The notes under the pieces were generated by a model. That model was not told where the DNA came from and searched no databases. It saw only the letters and a list, made by a program, of their open reading frames with translations. The position numbers were made by a program, and so were the translations under genes. From Agromyces albus (lineage in GTDB: Bacteria > Actinomycetota > Actinomycetes > Actinomycetales > Microbacteriaceae): 64,000 nt of DNA. The stretch covers positions 124,001 through 188,000 of the forward strand of contig NZ_SDPN01000001.1 in NCBI RefSeq assembly GCF_004134825.1. The letters are read 5' to 3'. Positions 51,613 through 60,622 of this stretch are shown here, one piece after another (position 1 is the first letter of the stretch; every line of letters starts with the position of its first letter).

Positions 51613-52920
51613 GTGTGGGATTTCCTGCTCGACGTGAACGTGATCGACGGTCCGTTCATCGTGGTCATGTACGGGCTGAGCGCGCTCGTGGCGATCTACC
51701 TGCTCGGCCGCGAGGCATCCGTATCCTGGGGGCTCACGGCGATCGTGCTGATCATCGTCGGCGCGATGGTCGGCGCGGGCGTGCTGTGGGCCGCGGTATA
51801 CGTGCTCAACTGGTTCGGCGGGCCCGTGACGGATGCCGCGTGGTTCTGGGTTCCAGCGGTGTTCGCCGGCGTCTTTCTCGCGATCTGGAACCTGTGGTTC
51901 ACCCGGTGGTGGCGCAAGCTCGTCGCGATGCTCGCGATCCCGATCTTCGCGCTGACCGCCGTGTTCGGCATCAACGCGGCATACGGACTGAACACGACGC
52001 TCGGGGCGATGATCGATGCCTCCACTCTCCGCTCGATCGATCCGGAAGCCCCGGACCCGGCCGTGGCCGACCCTGTCGACCCCCTCTACCTCACGTGGCT
52101 CGCGCCGGAGGGGATGCCGGCCAAGGGCGAGATCGGGACCGTCGCGGGCGGGATCCCGAACACGAACTCGGGGTTCCCCGCCCGGGCGGCGCAGCTCTAC
52201 CTGCCGCCGGCAGCCCTGGTCGACGACGCCCCCCGGCTGCCCCTCGTGATCATGATGATGGGCCAGCCGGGCGGTCCCGACGCGACCTTCATCGCCTCGG
52301 TGCTCGACGAATACGCCGCGCAGCACAACGGCCTCGCGCCGATCGCCCTCGTCGTCGACCAACTCGGCGACCCGACCGAGGACCCGCTGTGCCTCAACAC
52401 GGATCGCGGCAACGCCGAGACCTACGTGATGGGCGACGTGGTGCCCTGGGCGATCCAGGAGCTGAACGTGCTGCGAGGGCGCCAGTTCTGGACGGTCGCG
52501 GGCTACTCCAACGGCGGCCAGTGCGCGGCGTACTTCGGCTCGAAGTACTTCGAGACCTTCGGCAACATCCTCGCGATCTCCCCCGAGGAATTCGCCGGCG
52601 CCGAGCACGCCGACGAGGTGCTCGACACGATCTTCGGTGGCGACCAGGCGGCCTACGACTTCGTGAAGACGACGAGCATCATGGCGGCGAAGGCACCGTA
52701 TCCCGACACGACGGCGATCTTCACGGTCGGTGCGAATGACGAGGGCTTCGGCCCCGGAACACAGCGGCTGGCGGATGCCGCGGCGCTGGCCGGCATGCGC
52801 ACGACCTACTTCGCCGTGCCGGATGCCGACCATGGCGTGAGCGGCTTGAACGGCGGCCTGCAGAAGGGCTTCGAGGTGCTCTACCCGCGGCTCGGACTCG
52901 CAGCACCTCCACCGGCTTAG
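51613..52920 (+). CDS. Membrane-anchored alpha/beta hydrolase (esterase-type)
   Basis: The 435-residue protein starts at a GTG after GCGAGGGGG. Four membrane helices at about residues 12-125 precede a linker and a hydrolase domain facing outside. The nucleophile elbow is GYSNGG with Ser299, and DADHG carries the likely catalytic His407; GDVVPWAIQEL precedes the elbow as in antigen-85/esterase D-like hydrolases. Ten bases separate it from a DUF2156 aminoacyl-lipid synthase gene. The context suggests that it hydrolyses aminoacylated lipids or transfers acyl groups in the envelope. Confidence 0.82.
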   Translation: MWDFLLDVNVIDGPFIVVMYGLSALVAIYLLGREASVSWGLTAIVLIIVGAMVGAGVLWAAVYVLNWFGGPVTDAAWFWVPAVFAGVFLAIWNLWFTRWWRKLVAMLAIPIFALTAVFGINAAYGLNTTLGAMIDASTLRSIDPEAPDPAVADPVDPLYLTWLAPEGMPAKGEIGTVAGGIPNTNSGFPARAAQLYLPPAALVDDAPRLPLVIMMMGQPGGPDATFIASVLDEYAAQHNGLAPIALVVDQLGDPTEDPLCLNTDRGNAETYVMGDVVPWAIQELNVLRGRQFWTVAGYSNGGQCAAYFGSKYFETFGNILAISPEEFAGAEHADEVLDTIFGGDQAAYDFVKTTSIMAAKAPYPDTTAIFTVGANDEGFGPGTQRLADAAALAGMRTTYFAVPDADHGVSGLNGGLQKGFEVLYPRLGLAAPPPA

Positions 52921-52930
52921 GAGTGCACGC

Positions 52931-55495
52931 ATGAGCGACACCGATCGCGTCGCGGAGTCGGCGGGCGGCCCGGCCGAGGCCGATGTCGAGCCCGCCGGCC
53001 GGCTCCGCTCGACCGCGTCGGCGATCGCCGGATTCGCGAAGCGGGTTCCGTTCAGCCTCACCTTCGCGGTGCTCCTCGTCGCCACGGCGGTGACCACGGG
53101 TTCGATCTTCGGCGCCGCGAGCGCGAACACCGAGTCGACCTGGGCAGCCGGTGTCGGCACGACGATCGAGCGCGGGCACTGGTGGAGCGTGCTCACAGCG
53201 CTCGCCATCCCCGAGGATCCGTTCCAGCTCGTGGCCGGCGTGGTGCTCGCGGCGACCCTGCTCGGCATCGCCGAGCTCCGGCTCGGCACCGCGCGGGCGA
53301 TCCTCGCGTTCATGGTCACGGGCGTCATCGGCGTGACCATCGGCGTGCTGCTGCAGTGGATCGGCAGCCTCGCCGGCGAATGGTGGGCGACGGGCACCTC
53401 GGTCGACCTCACGCTCGATCCGCTGACGGGCATCGTCGGCGCGCTCATCACCGCCACGGCGTTCATGACGGCGCTCTGGCGCCGACGCATCCGTATCGTC
53501 GCCTTCGCCTTCGTGCTCGTGTTCGTGCTCTACGACGGTGACTCCTCGAACGTCTACCGGCTGATTGCGGGCCTCGCCGGACTCGCGCTCGGCGCGGTGC
53601 TCGCCCGCAGTCCGTCGCCGCTGGCACCTCGCCGCAGCTCGCACCGGGAGACGCGCACCCTCATCGCGACGGCGGTGGCGATCACGGCGATCGGCCCGAT
53701 CGTGTCACTCATCAACGGCGAGGAGCTCACGCCGTTCGCGTTCTCGGCGAGCCTCTTCGGCGCCGACGTGCCCGACTCCGACGCCGTGCTCGCCGAGTGC
53801 GCGAGCGTCGCCTCCGCGTTCTGCGACCGGCAGCTCGCACTGCTGAGCGCGCAGGGGCCCGGCGTCATCCTGCTCTCGTTCCTGCCGCTCGTGCTCCTGC
53901 TGCTCGCGGCGTGGGGGCTGCGGAACGGCCGGCGCTTCGCGCTCATGCTCGCCGTCGCGGTGAACATCGCGCTCGCCCTGCTGGCGTGGTTCTCGTTCGA
54001 CCTCGCGGCGACGATCGCCGACGGCGAGGAGTGGACCGGCTTCGACGTCGGCGAGCTCATCGTCTGGACGGTCGCCGCCGTGCTGCTGCCGGTCGTCATG
54101 GCGTTGGTGCTGCTCGTGTTCCGGCGGCAGTTCGCCATTCGTGCCCCGAACCGCGCCGTTGCGCGCTTCACGAGCGTGGTGGCCGGCTCGTTCGTGGTGC
54201 TCGCCGGCGCGTATCTCATCACCGCGCTCGTGACGATCGAGGAGTTCGTTCCGGATGCCACGCCGCTCGACGTGCTCATCGACACCGTCAAGCGGTTCGT
54301 GCCGGTGCACTTCGTGGCCGCGTTCGACCCGATCGTCGTGCCCGTGCACGACGTCACGTTCGTGCTGTACCAGCTCGTCGGGCCGCTGTTCTGGGCGATC
54401 TTCGTGATCGCCGCCGTGCCCTTCCTGTCGGCGACGGCCGATCGCTCGCATGCGCGCGACCGCGCCCGCGTGCTCGCGAACCTGCAGCGCGGCGGCGGCG
54501 GTTCGCTCGGCTTCATGGCGACCTGGCCGGGCAACGACTACTGGTTCAGCGACGACGAGCAGGCCACGGTGGCCTACCGCGTGGTGAACGGCATCGCGAT
54601 CACGATGTCCGACCCGATCTGCCCCGAGGGGCGCGATGCGCAGACGATCCGCGAGTTCGCAGCGTTCTGCGACCGCAACAGCTGGGTGCCCGTGTTCTAC
54701 AGCGTGCACGACCGCTACCTGCCGGTGTTCGAGGCGCTCGGCTGGCAGCACATGCCGGTCGGCGAGGAGACCGTGGTGGCGACGACCGGTCTCGAGCTCA
54801 CGGGCAAGCCGTGGCAGAAGGTGCGGCAAGCGCTCAACCGCGGCATCAAGGAGGGCCTCACGACAGTGTGGACGACGTGGGACGAGCTCCCGATCGCGAC
54901 GGTCGCCGAGATCAACGCGATCTCGGAGGAGTGGGTCGCCGAGAAGGAGCTGCCCGAGATGGGCTTCACGCTCGGCGGCATGGAGGAGCTGAAAGACCCC
55001 GAGGTGCGGCTCATGCTCGCGGTCGGCCCCGACGGGCGACCGCAGGCCGTGACGAGCTGGCTGCCGACGTACCGCGAGGGCGTGCCGATCGGCTGGACGA
55101 TCGACTTCATGCGCCGAGCCGACGGCTCGATGAACGGCGTGATGGAGTTCCTCATCGCCTCGGCGGCGCTGCACATGAAAGAGGAGGGCGCCGAGTTCCT
55201 GAGCCTCTCGGGCGCTCCGCTCGCGACGAAGCCGCTCGCTCCCGGCGAGGAGCCGCCGCCCGCGACGGTGATGACCCGCTTGCTCGACTGGCTCGGCAAG
55301 ACCCTCGAGCCCGCCTACGGCTTCACGTCCCTCTTCCGCTTCAAGGCCAAGTTCAATCCCGAGTACCACACCATCTCGATGGCCTATCCCGATCCGCTCG
55401 CCCTGCCCGCGATCGGCGTCGCGATCGGCCGCGCGTACCTCCCCGAGGTGTCGCCGAGAGAGGCAGTCGCGCTCGTGCGCACCCTCACCAGGTAG
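52931..55495 (+). CDS. Aminoacyl-phosphatidylglycerol synthase-like protein with rhomboid-like membrane part (DUF2156)
   Basis: The 854-residue protein starts at an ATG after AGGAG. Residues about 40-235 form helices resembling a rhomboid fold (GHWWSVLTALAI, LTGIVGALI) but without the catalytic GxSG. More helices run to about 505. The cytoplasmic C-terminal half (FMATWPGNDYWFSDDEQATVAYRVVNG near 530, WQKVRQALNRGIKEGL near 630, YGFTSLFRFKAKFNPEYH near 795) is the LPG_synthase_C/DUF2156 domain of MprF. It should transfer an amino acid from tRNA to phosphatidylglycerol or diacylglycerol. The amino acid cannot be predicted. Confidence 0.87.
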   Translation: MSDTDRVAESAGGPAEADVEPAGRLRSTASAIAGFAKRVPFSLTFAVLLVATAVTTGSIFGAASANTESTWAAGVGTTIERGHWWSVLTALAIPEDPFQLVAGVVLAATLLGIAELRLGTARAILAFMVTGVIGVTIGVLLQWIGSLAGEWWATGTSVDLTLDPLTGIVGALITATAFMTALWRRRIRIVAFAFVLVFVLYDGDSSNVYRLIAGLAGLALGAVLARSPSPLAPRRSSHRETRTLIATAVAITAIGPIVSLINGEELTPFAFSASLFGADVPDSDAVLAECASVASAFCDRQLALLSAQGPGVILLSFLPLVLLLLAAWGLRNGRRFALMLAVAVNIALALLAWFSFDLAATIADGEEWTGFDVGELIVWTVAAVLLPVVMALVLLVFRRQFAIRAPNRAVARFTSVVAGSFVVLAGAYLITALVTIEEFVPDATPLDVLIDTVKRFVPVHFVAAFDPIVVPVHDVTFVLYQLVGPLFWAIFVIAAVPFLSATADRSHARDRARVLANLQRGGGGSLGFMATWPGNDYWFSDDEQATVAYRVVNGIAITMSDPICPEGRDAQTIREFAAFCDRNSWVPVFYSVHDRYLPVFEALGWQHMPVGEETVVATTGLELTGKPWQKVRQALNRGIKEGLTTVWTTWDELPIATVAEINAISEEWVAEKELPEMGFTLGGMEELKDPEVRLMLAVGPDGRPQAVTSWLPTYREGVPIGWTIDFMRRADGSMNGVMEFLIASAALHMKEEGAEFLSLSGAPLATKPLAPGEEPPPATVMTRLLDWLGKTLEPAYGFTSLFRFKAKFNPEYHTISMAYPDPLALPAIGVAIGRAYLPEVSPREAVALVRTLTR

Positions 55496-55513
55496 CGGCT
55501 GCGGGCCCCCCAG

Positions 55514-58390
55514 TCAGGGAATGGTCGTGGCGGAGAGGTCGTCGTAGCTGACGATGACGGGGCCGTTCGTCGCCGACGAGCTCAGGTACGTGCTGAAGCG
55601 CAGGCTCCCCGGACTCTGCAGGGCCGCCGTGGCATCCGTCGCCGTGAACTGCCACGCCGACGGCTCAGTCGCACTCGCCAACCACGCCCGGGCGCGGATC
55701 GTGGTGGGGTTGGTGCCCTCGACCTGCACCCGCAGCCGCACCTGCGTGCCCGCAGCCACGGTGATCCCCGACAACGTGCCGCCCGACAGGGCCGTGCTGT
55801 CACGCACGACGTGCAACACCACCGAGCCGTTCGGGTTCACCCGTACACGTGCGCCGTACAACGACGCGCCCACCGCCCGCCCGGCGACGGTCGCATTGAG
55901 CACCTGGTTCGGAAGCTTGTCCACCGCGAGGCTCGTCTGCACATCGATCGCCGACGACGAAACCTGGCCCAGCGACGCATTGAGCGTCGACCCCGCATTC
56001 GCCGAGACCCGGCCCGCGCCGCCCGAGACCGAGAACTTCGTCGTCGAGTTCACCGACCAGGGCCCACCGGTCTCGGCCGAACCCCACCCCGACGCCACCG
56101 TTCGACCGAACGCATCGGCCGCCAGCACGCCTGCCACCGGCGGCTGCGACACCGTCACCGACTGGGTGACGCTGTGCGAGGCGCCGTCGTCGTCGGTCAC
56201 GGTCAGGGAGACCGGGTAGGTACCCGCGGCGGAGTAGGTGTGCGATGCGGTGATCCCAGTCCCACCGGACTGGCCGCCGAAGTCCCACGACCTCGACACG
56301 ATGGTGCCGTCCGAGTCCGTCGACGACGACGAGTTCGCGTTCACGGTCAGCCCGTCGGCCGACCACGTGAAGGCGGCCGTCGGCGGCACGTTCGCCGGCG
56401 GTGGCGGTGGCGGCGGCCCGCCGATGGTAGTGGCGGTGAGGTCGTCGTAGCTGACCACGACCGGGCCATTCGTCGCCGACGAGCTCAGATACGTGCTCAA
56501 GCGCAGGCTCCCCGGACCCTGCAGGGCCGCGGTCGTGTCGGCCGCGGTGAACTGCCACGCCGACGGCTCGCTCGTGCCGACCCGCCACGCTCGGGCACGG
56601 ATCGCCGTGGGGTTGGTACCCACGACCTGCACCCGCACCCGCATCTGCGTGCCCGCGGCCACCGTCACGCCCGCCAACGTACCGCCCGACAAGGCGGTGG
56701 CGTCGCGCACGATGTGCAGCTGCACCGAGCCGTTCGGGTTCACCCGCAGTCGGGCGCCGTAGAGCGACGCGCCGACCACGCGCCCCGCGACGGTCGCATT
56801 GAGCAACTGGTTCGGAACCTTGTCGACCGCGACGCTCGCGTGCGCGTCGATCGCCGACGACGACACCTGACCGAGAGACGCATTCAGCGTCGACCCCGCA
56901 TTGGCCGCGACCCGCCCAACGCCGCTCGCGACCGAGAACTTGGTCGTCGAGTTCACCGACCAGGGCCCACCGGTCTCGGCCGAACCCCACCCCGACGCCA
57001 CGGTGCGACCGAACGCATCCGCTGCCAGCACGCCTGCCGGCGGCGGCTCCGACACCGTCACCGACCAGGTCGGACCGCGCGTCACGCTCGTGCCATCGTT
57101 CACAGTCGCATACCAATCGAAGACGGTCCCGGGGGCGAGCTCCGGAAGTGGAACGGAGCCGGACGCGCCCGAAGCCACCGTCTGCACGCCCAGTTGCGGC
57201 AGGGCGGGCGGCGCCGCCATCTCATAGGCCACGGCGAAGGAACTGTCGGCGTCTGTCTCGTACTGGTTGAGCCACGGCGAGTAGGTCGTCGCCCGGATCT
57301 CGTTGGCGGCGGGGGTGAACGTGTAGTAGCGCAGCCAACCGTCGCCGCCGTTCGGCCTCCCCTGGAAGTCCGAGAGGGCTGCGTGCACAGGCTTGCCGCA
57401 CGCGTTCGGATCGGTGCGGTTCGCCTCACCGTCGAGTCCCTGCGTGAAGTGCCCGTTGACCACGAGGAAGATGTTGCAGTTGGGATAGACGAGCTTCTGC
57501 CAGATCGCGGCACCGCTGTTGCCCGGGACATCCGTGCGCTGCACTTGTGCGCTGTGCTCCCCGGCGACGTTCACATACGCGTGCGTGGCGACGATCGCCC
57601 GCCGTGCCGGGTGGGCATCGAGCACGCGTTGCGCCCACGCCAGCACCCCGTCGGGGGCGTTGAGCTCGATGTTCACGAGAAGGAAGTCCAGTCCTCCTGC
57701 CGTGAACAGCGCGTAGTTGTTCATGTTCTGCCGGTCGGCGGCGTCGACCCCGAACTGGTTCTGCCCGTAGTACCCGCCATACGACGCGGCGGGTGAGTTC
57801 CAGGACGCATCGCGGTAGCGGCTCACGGGGAGGTACTGGTTGTACTTGCTGAAGTCGCCTGTGGTGAGGTCGAAGTCGTGGTTGCCCGGGAGCACGGAGT
57901 TCGGCACCCCGCCGGCGTCCATGATCGCGAGGTTGTCCGACGCGCGCACCCAATCCTCGTCTGACGTGTGGTTGTCGACGATGTCGCCCACGCCCGCGAC
58001 GAACGCCATGTCGAGGGCGTTGCGCTGGGCGACGATCCACTGCATCTGCGCCGTCATGACATGGTTGAAGGTCGGCTCGATGACGTAGTTCTGCGTATCA
58101 GGGAGCACGACGAACGTGAAGGGGTCGCCGACACCCGGAGGCGGAGTGGCTGGACGCGGCGCTCCGTGGAACGCGACCTGCAGCGAGGCGTCGTCGGGGT
58201 CGCTCACCTGGACGGTGAGCGGTGTTCCGGACGGTGCGGTCGCCCCGTTGGCCGGCGAGACGAGCACTGGCGCCGCCGGTGGGGCACCCGCCGCGAATGC
58301 CGCGGTCGGGATCGATGCCGCACCGATGGCGAGCACGAGCGCGGCTGTGATCGCAGTGGCGCGGATGCGCATGATCGAGCGGGTTCGCAT
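55514..58390 (-). CDS. Secreted metallophosphoesterase with duplicated C-terminal modules and a PKD domain
   Basis: The 958-residue protein starts at the ATG at 58390 with GGAGG before it. A Sec signal peptide (ITAALVLAIGAASIPTAAFA in part) leads to a calcineurin-like domain with VVLPDTQNY, GVGDIVDN, LPGNHDFD and VNGHFTQG (about residues 85-370). Two copies of a beta-sandwich module of about 205 residues, some 84 percent identical by eye, flank a PKD domain (PTAAFTWSADGLTVN, WDFG). There is no cell-wall anchor, so it is probably released. Phosphodiesterase or nucleotidase activity is expected from the motifs. It converges on the DUF2156 gene. Confidence 0.88.
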   Translation of the reverse strand: MRTRSIMRIRATAITAALVLAIGAASIPTAAFAAGAPPAAPVLVSPANGATAPSGTPLTVQVSDPDDASLQVAFHGAPRPATPPPGVGDPFTFVVLPDTQNYVIEPTFNHVMTAQMQWIVAQRNALDMAFVAGVGDIVDNHTSDEDWVRASDNLAIMDAGGVPNSVLPGNHDFDLTTGDFSKYNQYLPVSRYRDASWNSPAASYGGYYGQNQFGVDAADRQNMNNYALFTAGGLDFLLVNIELNAPDGVLAWAQRVLDAHPARRAIVATHAYVNVAGEHSAQVQRTDVPGNSGAAIWQKLVYPNCNIFLVVNGHFTQGLDGEANRTDPNACGKPVHAALSDFQGRPNGGDGWLRYYTFTPAANEIRATTYSPWLNQYETDADSSFAVAYEMAAPPALPQLGVQTVASGASGSVPLPELAPGTVFDWYATVNDGTSVTRGPTWSVTVSEPPPAGVLAADAFGRTVASGWGSAETGGPWSVNSTTKFSVASGVGRVAANAGSTLNASLGQVSSSAIDAHASVAVDKVPNQLLNATVAGRVVGASLYGARLRVNPNGSVQLHIVRDATALSGGTLAGVTVAAGTQMRVRVQVVGTNPTAIRARAWRVGTSEPSAWQFTAADTTAALQGPGSLRLSTYLSSSATNGPVVVSYDDLTATTIGGPPPPPPPANVPPTAAFTWSADGLTVNANSSSSTDSDGTIVSRSWDFGGQSGGTGITASHTYSAAGTYPVSLTVTDDDGASHSVTQSVTVSQPPVAGVLAADAFGRTVASGWGSAETGGPWSVNSTTKFSVSGGAGRVSANAGSTLNASLGQVSSSAIDVQTSLAVDKLPNQVLNATVAGRAVGASLYGARVRVNPNGSVVLHVVRDSTALSGGTLSGITVAAGTQVRLRVQVEGTNPTTIRARAWLASATEPSAWQFTATDATAALQSPGSLRFSTYLSSSATNGPVIVSYDDLSATTIP
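55520..56145. repeat. Intragenic repeat, C-terminal module copy
   Basis: About 626 bases repeated at 56423-57048 with a constant offset of 903 bases. The stretch around 56041-56120 is almost identical to that at 56944-57023. Confidence 0.85.
56423..57048. repeat. Intragenic repeat, N-terminal module copy
   Basis: Partner of the repeat at 55520-56145. The 277 bases between the copies encode the PKD domain. Confidence 0.85.
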
Positions 58391-58520
58391 CGAGTAACCT
58401 CCAGAGGGAGATACGACGCTGGGTGACTGGAGCCTATCACCGAAGCACCCCTGTTCGTGAGGATTCGTCATGTTCGCCTGCCCCCCGTTGTGGGCGCCGG
58501 ATCGTGTCTCGATGCTCACT

Positions 58521-58526
58521 TAGGGT
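58521..58526 (+). promoter_or_regulatory. Possible leaderless -10 box for the Nudix gene
   Basis: TAGGGT is followed by seven bases and the ATG at 58534. The spacer GGAACGG could also act as a weak ribosome site. Confidence 0.45.
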
Positions 58527-58533
58527 GGAACGG

Positions 58534-58941
58534 ATGCCGCACCTGCCCGACCTCCTCGTCGCCGCGATCGCCCTCGTGCGCGAGCGCCGCGTGCTCATGG
58601 TCACCGCTCGCGACCGCGACGTCTACTACATGCCCGGCGGCAAGATCGACGACGGCGAGAGCGCAGCGGATGCCGCGGCACGCGAAGCCCGCGAAGAGGT
58701 CGCCCTCGACCTCGACCCGAGCTCGCTCCACGAGCTCTTCGAGGTCGTCGTGCAGGCCCACGGCGAGCCCCATGGCCGGCTCGTGCGCATGCGGGTGTTC
58801 CGAGCCGAGACGGATGCCGCGCCAGCAGCCTCGGCCGAGGTCGGCAGCGTGCACTGGGTGACCACGGCCGACGCGCACCGCTGCCCGCCGGCGGGAGCCG
58901 AGGTACTCGCCCGGCTCGCGGCATCCGGCGTCATCGACTGA
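58534..58941 (+). CDS. Nudix hydrolase
   Basis: The 135-residue protein has the Nudix box GGKIDDGESAADAAAREAREEV (given in two parts: GGKIDDGE then REAREEV, about residues 38-59). The N-terminus LVAAIALVRERRVLMVTARDRD is typical of the fold. The ATG at 58534 is preferred over upstream starts because of a -10-like box seven bases away. It hydrolyses a nucleoside diphosphate-linked compound; the substrate is unknown. It converges on the peptide-importer operon. Confidence 0.9.
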   Translation: MPHLPDLLVAAIALVRERRVLMVTARDRDVYYMPGGKIDDGESAADAAAREAREEVALDLDPSSLHELFEVVVQAHGEPHGRLVRMRVFRAETDAAPAASAEVGSVHWVTTADAHRCPPAGAEVLARLAASGVID

Positions 58942-58961
58942 CTCGGCCGAAGCGGAACCGA

Positions 58962-58973
58962 GCGCAGCTGCGC
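58962..58973. terminator. Palindrome between convergent Nudix and dppF-like genes
   Basis: GCGCAGCTGCGC, a perfect 12-base palindrome in the 35-base gap between the two stops, could act for both transcripts. There is no T tract. Confidence 0.35.
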
Positions 58974-58976
58974 GCG

Positions 58977-59753
58977 TCAGCCCGGCAGCACACCCAGACC
59001 GTCGACGACGGGGATGGCCGCGAGCAGGCGCTGCGTGTACGGATGCTCCGGCGCCGACCAGACCCGGTCGACCGGCCCGCGCTCGACGATGCGACCCGCG
59101 CTCATCACGGCGACGTCGTCCGCGATCACCCGCACGACCGAGAGGTCGTGGCTGATGAACAACAGGGCCGCGCCCGTCTCGACGGCGAGGTTGCGCATGA
59201 GGATCGCGATGCGGGCCTGCAGCGACGCATCGAGTGACGCGATCGGCTCGTCGCCGATGAGCAGCTCGGGGCCGGCCGCGATGGCGCGAGCGATCGCGAC
59301 CCGCTGGCGCTGGCCGCCCGAGAACTGGTGCGGGAACCTCGAGCGGCTCGCCGGGTCGAGCTCGACGTGCTCGAGCAGGTCGGGCACGCTCCACGCGTCG
59401 CGGTCGGGATTCACCCGCAGTCCGTCCTCGATCTGGCTGCCGATCGTTCGCCGCGGGTTGAGCGAGGCGAACGGGTTCTGGAACACCATCTGGATCCGCA
59501 TGAGCGCGGGGTCGCGCTTCCGCAGGCCGAGCTTGCCGACGGGCCGGCCGTTGAACGAGATCGAGCCACTCGAAGCGGGCTCGAGGCCGCACACCGCCCG
59601 CGCGAGCGTCGACTTGCCGCATCCGGATTCGCCCACGAGCCCGAGCACCTGGCGTGGTTCGAGGTCGAAGCTCACGCTGTCGACCGCCTTGAGCGAGCCG
59701 CGACCGGGCAGTTTGTACGAGACCTCGAGGTCGTCGAGCTTCAAGAGGGTCAT
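58977..59753 (-). CDS. Dipeptide/oligopeptide ABC transporter ATP-binding protein (DppF/OppF type)
   Basis: The 258-residue ATPase has Walker A GESGCGKST near residue 42, MVFQNPFASLNPRRTIG near 88, signature FSGGQRQRVAIARA near 143, Walker B LLIGDEPIASLDASLQA near 164, and the C-terminal SAPEHPYTQRLLAAIP of peptide-importer ATPases. The start overlaps the DppD-type stop (ATGA). It is the last gene of the importer operon. It lacks the long zinc or iron-sulphur tail seen in many DppF proteins. Confidence 0.92.
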   Translation of the reverse strand: MTLLKLDDLEVSYKLPGRGSLKAVDSVSFDLEPRQVLGLVGESGCGKSTLARAVCGLEPASSGSISFNGRPVGKLGLRKRDPALMRIQMVFQNPFASLNPRRTIGSQIEDGLRVNPDRDAWSVPDLLEHVELDPASRSRFPHQFSGGQRQRVAIARAIAAGPELLIGDEPIASLDASLQARIAILMRNLAVETGAALLFISHDLSVVRVIADDVAVMSAGRIVERGPVDRVWSAPEHPYTQRLLAAIPVVDGLGVLPG

Positions 59754-60622
59754 GATTCGGTCCCGTCGCTCGAGCGCGCGCCGGATTCAGGCAGTGCGTC
59801 GATGAGTGCCTTCGTGTACGGATGTCTCGGCGCGGTGATGACCTCGTACCGATCGCCGTGCTCGACGATCTCGCCCATGCGCATCACCGCGATCGTGTCG
59901 GCGAGCGCCGACATCACCCCGAGGTCGTGCGTCACGAGGATGATCGCGATGCCGAGCTCGTCGCACAGCTTTCGCAAGAGACGGAGGATGCCGGCCTGCA
60001 CGGTGACGTCGAGCGCGGTGGTCGGTTCGTCGGCGATGAGCACCGACGGCTCGCACATGAGCGCCGACGCGATGGCGATGCGCTGCAGCTGGCCGCCCGA
60101 GAACTGGTGCGGATACTTCCGCAGTGCAGCCTCGGGGTGCGGCACGGCGACGAGTCCGAGCATCTCGAGCGCGCGTTCGCGCCCAGCCCGCTTCGACGCA
60201 CCGGTGTGATGGCGGTAGTGGTCGACGAGCTGCGCCTCGATCGTGAGCATCGGGTGCAGGCTCGCCGAGGGGTCCTGGAAGATCATGGCGATCTTCGCTC
60301 CGCGGAAGCGGTTCATGCTGCGCTGCTTGAGGCCGATGAGCTCGGTGTCCTCGAAGCGGATGCTGCCGCCGAGGTCGGCGCCGGCCGGGAGCAGTCCGCA
60401 CACGGCCAGGCCCGTCATGGTCTTGCCCGAGCCCGACTCGCCCGCGAGACCCGTGATCTTCCCGGCGGGCACGTCGAGGTCGATGCCTCGCAGGATCTCC
60501 TTGCGCGCCTCGCCGCGGCCGAAGCTCAGGGTGAGACCCGAGATGACGACGCCGCCGCGGGGCGCGCCGCCCGGGTCGGTCGCCTCGAGTCGGTTCGTTG
60601 TGCCCACCGTGTTGTCGCTCAC
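59750..60622 (-). CDS. Dipeptide/oligopeptide ABC transporter ATP-binding protein (DppD/OppD type)
   Basis: The 290-residue ATPase starts at the GTG at 60622, overlapping the permease stop. It has Walker A GESGSGKTMTG near residue 61, MIFQDPSASLHPMLTI near 112, signature FSGGQLQRIAIA near 170, Walker B VLIADEPTTALDVTVQA near 189 and the typical end TAPRHPYTKALIDALP. The reading frame continues upstream, but that part is a shadow of the permease gene. Confidence 0.92.
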   Translation of the reverse strand: MSDNTVGTTNRLEATDPGGAPRGGVVISGLTLSFGRGEARKEILRGIDLDVPAGKITGLAGESGSGKTMTGLAVCGLLPAGADLGGSIRFEDTELIGLKQRSMNRFRGAKIAMIFQDPSASLHPMLTIEAQLVDHYRHHTGASKRAGRERALEMLGLVAVPHPEAALRKYPHQFSGGQLQRIAIASALMCEPSVLIADEPTTALDVTVQAGILRLLRKLCDELGIAIILVTHDLGVMSALADTIAVMRMGEIVEHGDRYEVITAPRHPYTKALIDALPESGARSSDGTES

